A DNA stretch of 64,000 nucleotides from CAVTQZ01 sp963737015 (GCA_963737015.1 CAVTQZ010000001.1:2480001-2544000), one strand, 5' to 3'. Positions 6,432 through 15,621 are shown, counted from the first letter of the stretch. The notes: a model not told the origin generated them from the letters alone. Numbers and translations are program-made.

Positions 6432-8940
6432 CCTGCTCGCCGAATCCGATTGGGAATGCTGCGCCACCCGGCCTGATGCCGCGATCACACCCGAGGCACT
6501 AAAAGAGCTGACCGTCGAGTGGGTCCGGGCGCCGGTACCCGGGACGGCAGCTTCTGCTGTTGGCGCCGCCTCGCCTTACACTGCGACTGGCCGGCTCGGT
6601 CATGGAACGGACCTGGACGACTTCGACTGGTGGTACAGGTGTCGGTTCCCCGGGGCTCCGGGAAGCTGGACCTTGGACCTCGAAGGGCTGGCGACGATCG
6701 CCGAGGTATTCCTGAACGGCGAGAAGGTCCTCCACAGTGAGAACATGTTCGTCTCTCACAATCTCGATCTCGGAAGCCTCCACGGCGAGAACGAGCTGTG
6801 CATCCGCTTCGCTGCACTGAACCTTCTGCTTCGGGTACGCAGGCCTCGTCCGCGGTTCAAGAGCATGATGGTGAAGCACCAATCGTTGCGCTGGTTCCGC
6901 ACGACGCTCCTCGGGCGGCAACCGGGATGGGTCGTGACACCGCCGCCGATCGGGCCATGGAGACCGGTGACGGTCCGCGAGAGCGGGACCGTGCGGGTTT
7001 CGAGACGCCGGATGCTCGCCAGCTGTACCGACCTGCGAACCGGGACGCTCGAAGTGGACCTCCGGCTCCGAGGAGCGGGGATCTCAGAAGCCGACAACGT
7101 CCCCGACGCGTACCTGAATGTCGGAGACAGCCGAAGCGAGCGGCTGGCGGTGAGCATCGCAGGCGGCGCCGCCGAGGTACGCGGTGTCGTCCGGGTCCAG
7201 GACGTGGAGCTGTGGTGGCCGCATACGCACGGCTCAGCCCCTCTCTACGAGGTATCGCTCGAGTTCGGGTCGGCGAGGGTGGAGCTCGGCAAGGTCGGGT
7301 TCCGCACGATCAAGCTCGGGCGCGACGGCGGAAGGTTCGAGCTTTCTGTCAACGACGAGCCGGTGTTCTGGCGCGGCGCTTGCTGGTGGCCGCCCGACCC
7401 TCAGTCGCTCGTGTGCTCCGACGACGTGCTTCGCCGGACCCTGGAGCAAGTCCGCCTGGCGAACATGAACATGGTCCGGATCCCGGGTGGGACGCTCTAC
7501 GAGGACACCCGCTTCTGGGACATTTGCGACGAGCTCGGCATCATGGTCTGGCAGGACTGCATGCTCGGTTACACGGACCCTCCCGAGGACGAAGCCTTCG
7601 AGCAAGCCGTCGTCTCGGAGCTCGAGCAGGTCCTCCCGCCTCTCGGTTCACGACCGTCCCTCGCCCTCGTCTGCGGGGCCCAAGAAGTCGAAGAGCAGGC
7701 GGCCTACTTCGGTCTGCCGCGCGAGCGTCGTTCGTTCCCCTTGATCGAGCGCACCATTCCGCGACTCGTCGAAGAGCTGCTCCCCGGCATTCCGTATCTG
7801 AGCTCGAGTCCCACCGGTGGAGAGCTCGCCTTTCAGCCCGGATCGGGTGACTGCCACTACTGGGGTGTCGGGTCCCTGCTACGCGACCCGTCCGATGCGC
7901 AACTCTGCGGGATCCGTTTCATGAGCGAGGGCATGGCGTTCGCAATCCCTCCCGAAAGGGATACCGTCGACGAGTTCTTCGGAGGCCCGATGGCAGCGGG
8001 GCACGACCCCGTGTGGAAGGCCGCGGTGCACCACGACACAGGCAGGCCCTTCGACCTCGATGACGTGCGCGACCACTACGTGCAGAGGATGTTCGGGGTC
8101 GATCCGAGAATGCTTCGCTACGAGGACCCGGCGCGTGCGCTGGACCTCGGCAGAGCCGGTGTCGCAGAGTTGATGTCGAGCGTCCTTTCGGGATGGCGCC
8201 TTCCTGGATCAGGATGCTCGGGCGCGCTGCTGGTAGCCCTTCGGGACCTGGTCCCCGGTGCAGGCTGGGGACTCATCGACTCGGTTGGCCGGCCGAAGGC
8301 CCCCTGGTTCGCACTGAAACGGGTCCTCGCACCGGTCACCGTCATCGTGAGCGACGAGGGGCTCAACGGCCTGCGCCTGCACGTCGTGAACGACACGGCC
8401 TCGACCTTCGAGGGCACGCTGCGACTCGATCTGTTCGCAAAGGGCGAGCTTCTGGTCGAGCAAGCCGATCGTCCCGTCTCGGTCCGGGCCCGGCGGGCCA
8501 CCACTTTGGACGCAGAAGAGATGCTCGACGGCTTTAGGGACCTCAACTACGCGTATAGATATGGTGTGCCCCCCTACGACTCGATCGCTGTGGTGCTCGA
8601 AGACACCACGGCCACGACGGTGAGCGAGAGCGTGTTCCTGCCCGGCGGGCCCTCCCGGGCCGTGGAGGAAGACATCGGCCTCGAAGTCGCTGCCGCGGCG
8701 GAGACCGACATAACGGGATCGCTGAAGCTCGAGGTGCGAACCCGGCGGCTCGGACAGTGGGTCGTCGTCGAAGCTGCGGGATTTGTGCCCGACGACTCGT
8801 GGTTCCACCTGGCGCCGGGCCGAAGCCGCACGCTCGCGCTCCACAAGCTCGATCCGTCCGCTCCGGAGACTTCCGCACGTGCCGAGGTAAGGGCGCTGAA
8901 CAGTCGCTCCTCCTCCACGGTCACCTTGAAGCGGTCATGA
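6421..8940 (+). CDS. Glycoside hydrolase family 2-like protein (beta-mannosidase-like), cytosolic
   Basis: Protein of 839 aa with GH2 architecture: an N-terminal galactose-binding-like jelly roll (about 1-190, with VFLNGEKVLHSENMF), an Ig-like sandwich (about 200-310), a TIM barrel (about 315-590) and C-terminal sandwich domains. The acid/base Glu fits CGAQEVEEQ (GH2 mannosidases have GNNE), and the nucleophile fits Glu in RFMSEGMAF. There is no signal peptide, so it acts inside the cell. ATG at 6421 overlaps the DUF1839 stop; its own stop overlaps the next ATG. GH2-like genes recur with aminoacyl-carrier ligases, so it may cut or modify a glycan or glycoside linked to the amino acid. Substrate unknown; the sequence departs clearly from standard beta-mannosidases. 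Confidence 0.82.
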   Translation: MTRDLLAESDWECCATRPDAAITPEALKELTVEWVRAPVPGTAASAVGAASPYTATGRLGHGTDLDDFDWWYRCRFPGAPGSWTLDLEGLATIAEVFLNGEKVLHSENMFVSHNLDLGSLHGENELCIRFAALNLLLRVRRPRPRFKSMMVKHQSLRWFRTTLLGRQPGWVVTPPPIGPWRPVTVRESGTVRVSRRRMLASCTDLRTGTLEVDLRLRGAGISEADNVPDAYLNVGDSRSERLAVSIAGGAAEVRGVVRVQDVELWWPHTHGSAPLYEVSLEFGSARVELGKVGFRTIKLGRDGGRFELSVNDEPVFWRGACWWPPDPQSLVCSDDVLRRTLEQVRLANMNMVRIPGGTLYEDTRFWDICDELGIMVWQDCMLGYTDPPEDEAFEQAVVSELEQVLPPLGSRPSLALVCGAQEVEEQAAYFGLPRERRSFPLIERTIPRLVEELLPGIPYLSSSPTGGELAFQPGSGDCHYWGVGSLLRDPSDAQLCGIRFMSEGMAFAIPPERDTVDEFFGGPMAAGHDPVWKAAVHHDTGRPFDLDDVRDHYVQRMFGVDPRMLRYEDPARALDLGRAGVAELMSSVLSGWRLPGSGCSGALLVALRDLVPGAGWGLIDSVGRPKAPWFALKRVLAPVTVIVSDEGLNGLRLHVVNDTASTFEGTLRLDLFAKGELLVEQADRPVSVRARRATTLDAEEMLDGFRDLNYAYRYGVPPYDSIAVVLEDTTATTVSESVFLPGGPSRAVEEDIGLEVAAAAETDITGSLKLEVRTRRLGQWVVVEAAGFVPDDSWFHLAPGRSRTLALHKLDPSAPETSARAEVRALNSRSSSTVTLKRS

Positions 8941-10652
8941 GAACGGCTCTTTGGTTCGGATCACAGGACTCGCCTCTGTTCGGACGTCTCCATCTGCCCG
9001 AAGGAGCGGGTGGACGCGCCGGGATAGTGCTCTGCCCGCCGTTCGGCTTGGAGGGCGCATGCGCGGCGAGGACGTATCGCATCCTCGGCGACTCCCTCGC
9101 CGCGAAGGGTTTCGTCGCCTTGGGCTTCGACTACGAGGGGACGGGGGACTCGGCTGGATCGGGCGACGGGCCGGGGCGTCTTCGACCCTGGGGCCGCTCC
9201 CTGCACGAGGCCGTGGAGCTGCTGCGCAGCATGGGCATGCGGTCGGTGGCCGTCGTCGGGATGCGTCTCGGCGCGACGTTGGCGGCATGGAGCTCCGAGG
9301 ACCTCGACCTCGACGCCCTGGTGCTCTGGGACCCCTGCGAATCGGGTCGCGCCTACTTGCGCGAACAGCAGGCGCTGAGGGCGGCTCGCCTCGGCGACCG
9401 GGTGATGGCGAGTCCCGAGGTCTCGGGAAACGGTGCATCGACCGCGCGCAGCGACGTGGAGGTGCTCGGCGCGGTATATCACCAGGAGACGGTGAAGGAG
9501 CTCTCCCAGCTGAAGCTCGCCTCGGCGCCCGGACACCTCGCCCGCAAGGTGCTGGTCCTCACCAGGTCGGACCGTCCGCTCGGCCGGGAGACCGAGGAAC
9601 GCCTCGGAGACGAGAAGGTCGAGTGGGCGCAGGCCACCGGTCAGCTGGAGCTCATCGGCGTGCCACCCGGACTGGCTGAGGTACCGCGCCGGACCGTGCG
9701 GGAGCTGACGAATTGGATATCGCGAAAGCTCGGGTCGGAGGCGATTCCCTTCGCGCCACCGCGCCGCACGAGTGCGGCGGTGGATGCGCTCCACGGCGAA
9801 GAGGTGACCGAGGAGATCCGGACCCTCGGCCCCCACGGCCTCTTCGGGATCCTGACCAAACCGGCGACGATCCGCTCCGAAGTGACGGTCGTCATGCTGA
9901 ACGCCGGGCTCATCGACCATGTGGGACCGGCGAGGCTCTGGGTGCACCTGGCCAGGCTCTGGGCGCTCTCGGGAATCCGTACACTGCGCTTCGACATCGG
10001 CGGTCTGGGCGACAGTCCGGCGCGACCGGGCCAGGAAGACGACATCATGTACCCGCCCTCGTTCTTCGACGATCTCGAGGACGTCACAGCCGAGTTGTCC
10101 CCGGACGATCCGCGAAAGGTCGTCCTGGTCGGCTTGTGCTCAGGCGGATACCACGCCGTGGAGGGCGGGATCGCGTTGGGCGCTAGAGGCGTATGCGCCA
10201 TAAACCCGATCATCCCCCGCAACCCGTTGAACCAGCCCGGCCGAAGCCTGTCGCCGCGCCCCGCCGACCCGAGGCGTCAAGCCGCCGCCACCCGCAAGGC
10301 CTGGGTGAAGAAGCTTCCCGCACACGACCGCCTCGCCGCACTCGGAGACAAGATGCCGGGCGCCGTCTGGTGGGTGTTCGACCGGATAGGGGCGGAATTG
10401 CCGCCGGCGAAGGCCCTCGGGCGGCTCGTGGAACGCGGCGTCGAGACGCTCGTGGTCTGCGGTGAGAACGAAGCAAGGGTCATCCGTCGCGGGGAGAGCG
10501 CGTTCCTGCGGCGCATGGAGCGAACCGGGAGCTTCCGCCTCGAGATGGTTCCCGGGATCGACCACGAGCTCTTCCAGCGGGCAGCGAGGGACAGGGTGGA
10601 ACAGCTGCTCACCGACCACCTGACGAAGCGCTTCACGTTGCTGCGCACCTGA
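8937..10652 (+). CDS. Tandem (duplicated) alpha/beta-hydrolase with atypical nucleophile elbows
   Basis: Protein of 571 aa made of two alpha/beta-hydrolase domains. Domain 1 (about 1-270) resembles exosortase-A-associated hydrolases (VLCPPFGLEG, ALGFDYEGTGDSAG); its nucleophile elbow reads GMRLG (108-112), with Arg in place of Ser. Domain 2 (about 295-571) has LNAGLIDHVGPARL, RFDIGGLGDS and an elbow GLCSG (399-403), putting Cys401 in the nucleophile position as in dienelactone-hydrolase-type enzymes, plus a late His in GIDHELF. Domain 1 is therefore probably non-catalytic, and domain 2 could act as a thioesterase or acyltransferase on the carrier-bound product. ATG 8937 overlaps the GH2 stop (ATGA). 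It is the last gene of the operon; the next gene is convergent. Confidence 0.82.
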   Translation: MRTALWFGSQDSPLFGRLHLPEGAGGRAGIVLCPPFGLEGACAARTYRILGDSLAAKGFVALGFDYEGTGDSAGSGDGPGRLRPWGRSLHEAVELLRSMGMRSVAVVGMRLGATLAAWSSEDLDLDALVLWDPCESGRAYLREQQALRAARLGDRVMASPEVSGNGASTARSDVEVLGAVYHQETVKELSQLKLASAPGHLARKVLVLTRSDRPLGRETEERLGDEKVEWAQATGQLELIGVPPGLAEVPRRTVRELTNWISRKLGSEAIPFAPPRRTSAAVDALHGEEVTEEIRTLGPHGLFGILTKPATIRSEVTVVMLNAGLIDHVGPARLWVHLARLWALSGIRTLRFDIGGLGDSPARPGQEDDIMYPPSFFDDLEDVTAELSPDDPRKVVLVGLCSGGYHAVEGGIALGARGVCAINPIIPRNPLNQPGRSLSPRPADPRRQAAATRKAWVKKLPAHDRLAALGDKMPGAVWWVFDRIGAELPPAKALGRLVERGVETLVVCGENEARVIRRGESAFLRRMERTGSFRLEMVPGIDHELFQRAARDRVEQLLTDHLTKRFTLLRT

Positions 10653-10661
10653 CACCGGGAT

Positions 10662-11054
10662 TCAGGCGAAGGCGCGTGCCACGGCGAGGGTGTCGGGGAA
10701 GAGCTCGACGGACTTCACCTTTCCGTCCTCGAACCTCCACACCTGCGTCTCGTCCATGTCCACGCGACCGCCACCCGGGGTTGTGAAGACCATGTGGAGG
10801 AGGGCCACCACGACGTCCTGCTCACCTATCACGTCCTTCAGGACGAAGTTCTCCATCGTCACTTGGGACATGTCCTCGAAGAACGCGAGGATGCCCTGGC
10901 GCCCGGTGTACTCCTTGAACCACGGCGCCGCGTCCCGGTCCGCGCTGTTCACCACCCACCTCGCGTCGCGCGCGAAGTGCGCCATGATCTCGATGATGTC
11001 CCCACGACCGAGCGCTTCCTGGATCTTCCGCACGGTCTGGGCGTTGGCGGACAT
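10662..11054 (-). CDS. SnoaL-like / NTF2-fold protein
   Basis: A small 130-aa cone-fold (SnoaL-like, nuclear transport factor 2 superfamily) protein: an N-terminal helix RKIQEALGRGDIIEIMAHFA, then ARWVVN, YTGRQGILAFFEDM, and a C-terminal sheet with ETQVWRFEDGKVKSVELFPD. Members range from polyketide cyclases and epoxide hydrolases to binding proteins, so no reaction is assigned. The start at 11054 has a good ribosome-binding site (GGGGAAGAG) on the minus strand. It converges on the carrier-protein operon with only 9 nt between the stops, and lies downstream of the GT4 gene at 11090-12241, possibly in the same transcript. Confidence 0.8.
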   Translation of the reverse strand: MSANAQTVRKIQEALGRGDIIEIMAHFARDARWVVNSADRDAAPWFKEYTGRQGILAFFEDMSQVTMENFVLKDVIGEQDVVVALLHMVFTTPGGGRVDMDETQVWRFEDGKVKSVELFPDTLAVARAFA

Positions 11055-11089
11055 GTGACTCTTCCCCTTTTGGCTCGGCTGCCGCTACG

Positions 11090-12241
11090 TCAACGACGCG
11101 TTCGCATGACGCGCTCTGCGACACTCCCCATCTTCGAGCGGAAGGAATCCTGGGAGAACTCCTCGGCATGCTTGCGGATGACGCCAGGGTCGTATCGCGT
11201 GGGATCGAAGCCCGACAATTCGCGGGCCAACGTCTCGACCTCGTCCGCTCCGGGGTCATAGAGAACGCCCGTCGAGCCGTCGATCACGGACTCGCGCGCT
11301 CCCCCGGCAGCGAGGGCCACGATCGGGGTGCCGCAGGCCTGTGCCTCGACCGGGACGATGCCGAAGTCCTCCTGGCCGGGAAAGACGAGCGCCGTGCAGG
11401 TTCGGTAGAGCTCGAGAAGCGTCGCGTCGTCGACGGCACCGAGCAGCTCGACGCCCGGACCGGCGACGCGTTCCACGTCCTCCCGCGACCGTCCGTCGCC
11501 TGCCACGACGAGCTCCACACCCGCGCGACGTGCGGCGGCGACAGCGACCTCGGGCCGCTTGTAGGGCACCAACCGGCCTGCGAGGAGGAAGAAGCCTGAG
11601 CGTCTCGCGGAGGGGTCAGGCACGAAGCGCCCGGTGTCCACCGGAGGGTGCACCACCTCGGCCTCCCTGCCCCACCACCGCCGGACCCTTTCTGCGACGT
11701 GGGCGGAATTCACCACCAGGGCATCGGGGCGACGCGCTGCTGCGCGGTCCGACGGGCGCGTGGCGGCCGCGAATACCGCGAGCGCCGACCTGCCGAGGCC
11801 ACCGCTCTCGAGGGACCGTAGTTGCTTGTCCCACATCCAGCGTGCAGGGGTGTGCGTGTAGCTGATGAAGCGGGATCCCTCCGGGGCGCGCACCCTGTTT
11901 GCGAACGCATGATGGCTCGCGACCACGAGATCGACGTCTCCGACGTCGATGTGCGACATCACCCACGGGAGCAGTGGGAGCAGGTACGCGTAGCTGCGCC
12001 CACCTCTGTAGAGCGACTGGAGCGCGCTCGAGCGCAGATCGGCGCGCGCGAGAGCCTCGGAGAGACTCGGCCTGTCGACGACAGTCGTGTGGACGGTTGC
12101 GTTCGGCCACAACGCCAGGAGCTGCTCCACCACCTTCTCGGAGCCCCCGACCTCGGTGAAGCGCTCGTGGACTATCGCCACCCGGCCCGCGCCGGCCGGT
12201 GACTGCGACAGGGTGCCCGTTTCGAATGTCGTGGTCGCCAT
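11090..12241 (-). CDS. Glycosyltransferase family 4 (GT-B fold)
   Basis: Protein of 383 aa with two Rossmann domains. The N-terminal acceptor side has HERFTEVGGSEKVVEQL. The donor-binding side has LLAGRLVPYKRPEVAV, the usual PGQEDFGIVPVEAQACGTPIVAL stretch (E-x7-E donor motif) and GGARESVIDGSTGVLY. It probably adds a sugar to a lipid-linked repeat unit at the cytosolic face of the membrane. It is followed downstream by the SnoaL-like gene and lies downstream of the Wzz/BY-kinase gene on the same strand, so it belongs to the exopolysaccharide locus. Donor and acceptor sugars cannot be predicted. Confidence 0.9.
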   Translation of the reverse strand: MATTTFETGTLSQSPAGAGRVAIVHERFTEVGGSEKVVEQLLALWPNATVHTTVVDRPSLSEALARADLRSSALQSLYRGGRSYAYLLPLLPWVMSHIDVGDVDLVVASHHAFANRVRAPEGSRFISYTHTPARWMWDKQLRSLESGGLGRSALAVFAAATRPSDRAAARRPDALVVNSAHVAERVRRWWGREAEVVHPPVDTGRFVPDPSARRSGFFLLAGRLVPYKRPEVAVAAARRAGVELVVAGDGRSREDVERVAGPGVELLGAVDDATLLELYRTCTALVFPGQEDFGIVPVEAQACGTPIVALAAGGARESVIDGSTGVLYDPGADEVETLARELSGFDPTRYDPGVIRKHAEEFSQDSFRSKMGSVAERVMRTRR

Positions 12242-12296
12242 GGTGTCGGCCTGCTTTGCGGGATCGTTCGAACGACCGTTGGGCCGGCCGCGGCCG

Positions 12297-13811
12297 CTAT
12301 CGGCCGGCGACCTGCGCCTGTGCTTCGGCGCTACGGCGGTAGTAGCTGGTCCGGGAGTAGTAGCGGCTCACACCCGAAGGCTCGTCGGAACGGTTCACCA
12401 CCACGCCGAGCGGGTTGGCGCCGAGCTGGCGGAGACGGTCTGCGAGCGCCTTGAGCGACTGGCGCCGGGTGCTGAGCGCGTCGATGACGATCACCGTGGC
12501 GTCGCAACGCGAAGCGATGATCGACGCGTCGGGGAAGAAGCTCTCGGCCGGTGTGTCGACCACTACGACCGCCTCGAGCGATGCGAACGCAGGGAACACC
12601 CAGTCCGAGAGCGAGCCCGTGAGCAGCGCCGCCGGGTCGGCGACGGGCCCACCGGCGGGCAGGACGAATACGACGTTGCCGTTCTCGGTGGTCTTGGCCA
12701 CGAGGTTCTCCACCACGTCGTCGCCCTTCAGCGTCTCGCTCAGTCCTGGCGCGTCGGCCATGTCGAGGCGGCCGGCAACGGCGGGACGCCGCATGTCGCC
12801 GTCAACCAGAGCCGAATAGACGCCGAGGTCGGCGAAGGAGAAAGCAAGGTTGATCGCTATGAAGGACTTGCCGACCTGCGGAGCGGAGCTCACCACCGCG
12901 ATGGTCTGGTACTTGCGCGAACCGTTCATGAACAAGAGGCTCGTGCGCAGGGTGCGGAACCCCTCCACGACCTCGGGCCCTGCACCGTCCGCCTTCGGTA
13001 TGCGCGCCAGAACCGGCAGGCCGGTGAGTCGGCGGATCTCGTCGTCCTTGGCCGCACCGACGAAGCGGTCGGCCAGCACTTCGTAACCCACGGACAGCTC
13101 GGCGAAGACCAACAGGCCGGTTACGAAGGCAAGCAGCGCATCCTCCTTCGGCTTCGGAGAGACCGGCGAGGAACCCGCCTGTGCGGGAGAGACCACATCG
13201 AGCCCGTTGAGCGGTTGGAGCTTCGCCGAGACGATCGACTGCTCGATGTCGTTGTACTGGTTCTGAAGGGCCGGGAGCCGGGAGGAGTCAGAGGGCAGCG
13301 CTGCGATCTGCGATGCGAGCTGGTTGGCTTCGTTCTCGATGGGCGAGAGCTGCGTTTGAAGCGCCTGTTGCTGCTGGACCTGGACCGCGTTCACGAGCGC
13401 CTGGGTCAGGCCTTTGTCGAGTGCCAACGCGGAGTCAGGAGAAGGCCCGTCTGCTGTGAGGACCAGGAAGCCGAGGCTCCCGGGGTTCTGCACCGAGATC
13501 CGGCTGCTGGCGGTGCCCTCGCTGATGTTCAGGTGCGAAGCACGGACCGCGGCCGAGACGACCGGACGCGTCTTGGCAAGGGTCTCGTAGGTCTGCGCCA
13601 GGAACGGAGTGAGCTCCTGGACCGACTGTTGACCGTTCGCCGCCTGCCCCGCCACGACGTTCACCTGGGCGTTCGCCTGGTAGACGTTCGGCTCGAACGA
13701 AAATGCACCATAGGTGGCGCCGGCCACGAGCAGGGCGGCCAGCAGCACCGTCCAGCGGTGACGCCACATGGCGGCGAAGTGAGCCGCTAGGTCCATTTCT
13801 GTTTGGGGCAT
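12297..13811 (-). CDS. Chain-length determinant / bacterial tyrosine autokinase (Wzz-Wzc fusion, CpsD/CapB type)
   Basis: Protein of 504 aa combining a Wzz co-polymerase domain (TM1 about 20-38, periplasmic part to about 215 with a Gln-rich coiled coil, TM2 about 225-242) with a cytoplasmic BY-kinase domain. Walker A is SSAPQVGKS (308-316), Walker A' is VDGDMRRP (336-343), and a later beta strand with VVVVDTP gives Walker B. The C-terminal Tyr cluster (SRYYSRTSYY) is the expected autophosphorylation site. It would control polymer length together with the polymerase at 13870-15327 and be dephosphorylated by the phosphatase at 25934-26488. Encoded on the minus strand, 58 nt downstream of the polymerase gene. 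Confidence 0.93.
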   Translation of the reverse strand: MPQTEMDLAAHFAAMWRHRWTVLLAALLVAGATYGAFSFEPNVYQANAQVNVVAGQAANGQQSVQELTPFLAQTYETLAKTRPVVSAAVRASHLNISEGTASSRISVQNPGSLGFLVLTADGPSPDSALALDKGLTQALVNAVQVQQQQALQTQLSPIENEANQLASQIAALPSDSSRLPALQNQYNDIEQSIVSAKLQPLNGLDVVSPAQAGSSPVSPKPKEDALLAFVTGLLVFAELSVGYEVLADRFVGAAKDDEIRRLTGLPVLARIPKADGAGPEVVEGFRTLRTSLLFMNGSRKYQTIAVVSSAPQVGKSFIAINLAFSFADLGVYSALVDGDMRRPAVAGRLDMADAPGLSETLKGDDVVENLVAKTTENGNVVFVLPAGGPVADPAALLTGSLSDWVFPAFASLEAVVVVDTPAESFFPDASIIASRCDATVIVIDALSTRRQSLKALADRLRQLGANPLGVVVNRSDEPSGVSRYYSRTSYYRRSAEAQAQVAGR

Positions 13812-13869
13812 CCCGCCGGCATCCGCCCGGGTCCCCGTCCCCCTTTCGTGTCTGCAGGTCCGTGGTTTG

Positions 13870-15327
13870 TCATCGGCTCAAAACCGGTTCGACTTCTGCT
13901 CTTACCCCGTCACTTTTCGGATTCCCCGCAGCGACCGCCGTGATCAGGAGCCAGAAGAACAGGTCCATCGGGAAGATTTCCAGGTAGGTGGCCACGAAGG
14001 ATGCCGCCGCCGCCCCGAGCACGAGCGCGGCCACCCCGTAAGCGAGGGCGGCATCTGGCCCCGAGCTGCTGCGGGCGACGAGAGCGGCGGTCCCGAACGC
14101 CGAGCCCAGCAACAGCAGGAAGAGCCATAGACCGGGAAGTCCCAGCTCGTAGACGGTCTTGTAGTAGTAGTTGTCGGGCTGGTACGTGGAGGACCCGGGC
14201 ATCGAGGTGTCGACCGAGGTCCCGGACTTCTGCGCCGCAGCGACTTTCGCGGCGGCCGCCCCCGTGGTGCCGATGCCGACTCCGAGCGGATGGCCGAGCA
14301 CCTGCCCGAGGTTCTGGCTCCATCCGGCGCTGCGCTCACCCAGGCTCGTCGCCGACAACGAGGTCGACGAGATCGAGCCGGGCAGCAAGGAGAAAGCGAG
14401 CGCTGCGACCGGCACCGCCAGCAGCAGGATGCGGTAGTGGCGTAGGCCCAGGTAGAGAACTCCGATCCCGAGGCCGAGCCATGCGCCGCGGGTGAAAGTG
14501 AATAGGAGACCGAGCGCGATCACGGGGAGGGAAGCCAGGAACATGCGGTTGCGGAGACGACGCGTGTCTGCGAGCGCAGCCGGCACGCCGACCAGCACGA
14601 CGAGCATCAGGAAGAAGGCGAATTCGAAGTTCGAGGAGAGCGTCGAGAACGAACGCAGATGGGATCCCGCTGTGATGATCGTGGTGTTGTACTGGTAGCC
14701 GAGGGCGTTCAGGCGCGACTCGCCCATCGCCTGTTGGGCGATGCCGAAGAGCGCTGTGAGAAGACCGGTCGCCATGAGCACGCTCACGAGCCGGTCGCGC
14801 TCTCTGGCGCCCAGTGGACATCTCCACACCGCAATCCCGAGCAGGACGTAGAAGTAGTCGATGCGGAAGCCCGTGAGGGCCTGCTGGCCGCCCACCGCGA
14901 CGCCGGAAGCAACCCCCAGTACCAGGAGTCCGATAGCCGCCGGCGCCCACTGAGGAAGCCGCCGGCGATCACCGAGGGCTCGCGCCTCGTCCGGGGCGAG
15001 GAAGGTGGCACCCAGGGTTGCGAAGACCACCACCTCCTTCCAGCTCGAGACCGACTGCGGGAGCGGCGAAATGAGCCTCAGCCCGTCGAACGGGACGAGC
15101 GCGACCAGGGCGATCACCCCACGTTGGGGCCGCCGGCGCAAGGCGAAGAGGAGCGGTACCGCGATGGCTGCCCCGATGAGGGCGGCCAGTCCCAGCCTGC
15201 CCCCGCCGAACGCGGCTCCCACCACCACCACCGCGCCCAGCACGATCAAGGGTTGGTAGTAGCCGGGCCTCCCCCGCGCCCGCCCTTCGGAGTGTGGCGT
15301 GCCGCGAAGCGACAGCGCGACGCTCAC
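13870..15327 (-). CDS. O-antigen ligase/Wzy-like polysaccharide polymerase
   Basis: Integral membrane protein of 485 aa with about 11-12 predicted segments. The Wzy_C/O-antigen-ligase hallmark FTFTRGAWLGLGIG lies about residue 265, followed by a large extracytoplasmic loop (about 300-390, with SSTSLSATSLGERSAGWSQNL split by a conserved Gly-rich part and YYYKTVYELGLPGLWLF). It would join repeat units outside the membrane. The neighbours fit a Wzx/Wzy pathway: flippase upstream, co-polymerase/kinase downstream. It could instead act as a ligase attaching the polymer to another molecule; sequence alone does not decide. Confidence 0.85.
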   Translation of the reverse strand: MSVALSLRGTPHSEGRARGRPGYYQPLIVLGAVVVVGAAFGGGRLGLAALIGAAIAVPLLFALRRRPQRGVIALVALVPFDGLRLISPLPQSVSSWKEVVVFATLGATFLAPDEARALGDRRRLPQWAPAAIGLLVLGVASGVAVGGQQALTGFRIDYFYVLLGIAVWRCPLGARERDRLVSVLMATGLLTALFGIAQQAMGESRLNALGYQYNTTIITAGSHLRSFSTLSSNFEFAFFLMLVVLVGVPAALADTRRLRNRMFLASLPVIALGLLFTFTRGAWLGLGIGVLYLGLRHYRILLLAVPVAALAFSLLPGSISSTSLSATSLGERSAGWSQNLGQVLGHPLGVGIGTTGAAAAKVAAAQKSGTSVDTSMPGSSTYQPDNYYYKTVYELGLPGLWLFLLLLGSAFGTAALVARSSSGPDAALAYGVAALVLGAAAASFVATYLEIFPMDLFFWLLITAVAAGNPKSDGVRAEVEPVLSR

Positions 15328-15500
15328 GGCCTCACCCCCGGCATCCGGCGGACAACGATGTCAGGCACCTCGCTCCTTCTGATTCCGGCCGGGCACAATC
15401 CGGGCCGCCGGGCACCTCCTGGTTTACTCCCGGCTTATCGACGCTGTTGAACAGGTTCTGAATACCCCTGGAGCACTCGAGCACCAAGTCAGACCCAAAC

Positions 15501-15547
15501 TGGTTCGTCTAGATGCTTTTTGTATAGACCAATCATGTCTTGAACCA
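15501..15547. other. AT-richer nested inverted repeat in the wzx-wzy intergenic gap
   Basis: The 294-nt gap between the flippase and polymerase genes has no gene. Inside it TGGTTC (15501-15506) pairs with GAACCA (15542-15547), and just inside GTCTA (15507-15511) pairs with TAGAC (15525-15529), with CTTTTTG in the loop. The stretch is clearly richer in A/T than its surroundings. It could be a regulatory RNA structure, a protein site, or a leftover of a mobile element; nothing identifies it. The rest of the gap (15328-15500 and 15548-15621) shows no recognisable feature. Confidence 0.35.
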
Positions 15548-15621
15548 ACTAACTCGCCCCAACGCGCCGCCCCAGGCCAAGGATGGCAGGTCAGGAGGAG
15601 AACCCGGTCGCGCAGGAATTC

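Noticed and set aside
12087..13790. Long 567-aa plus-strand open frame opposite the BY-kinase
   Set aside because: It lies antisense to a well-supported Wzz/BY-kinase gene, has shadow composition (His/Arg/Gly-rich) and no family motif.
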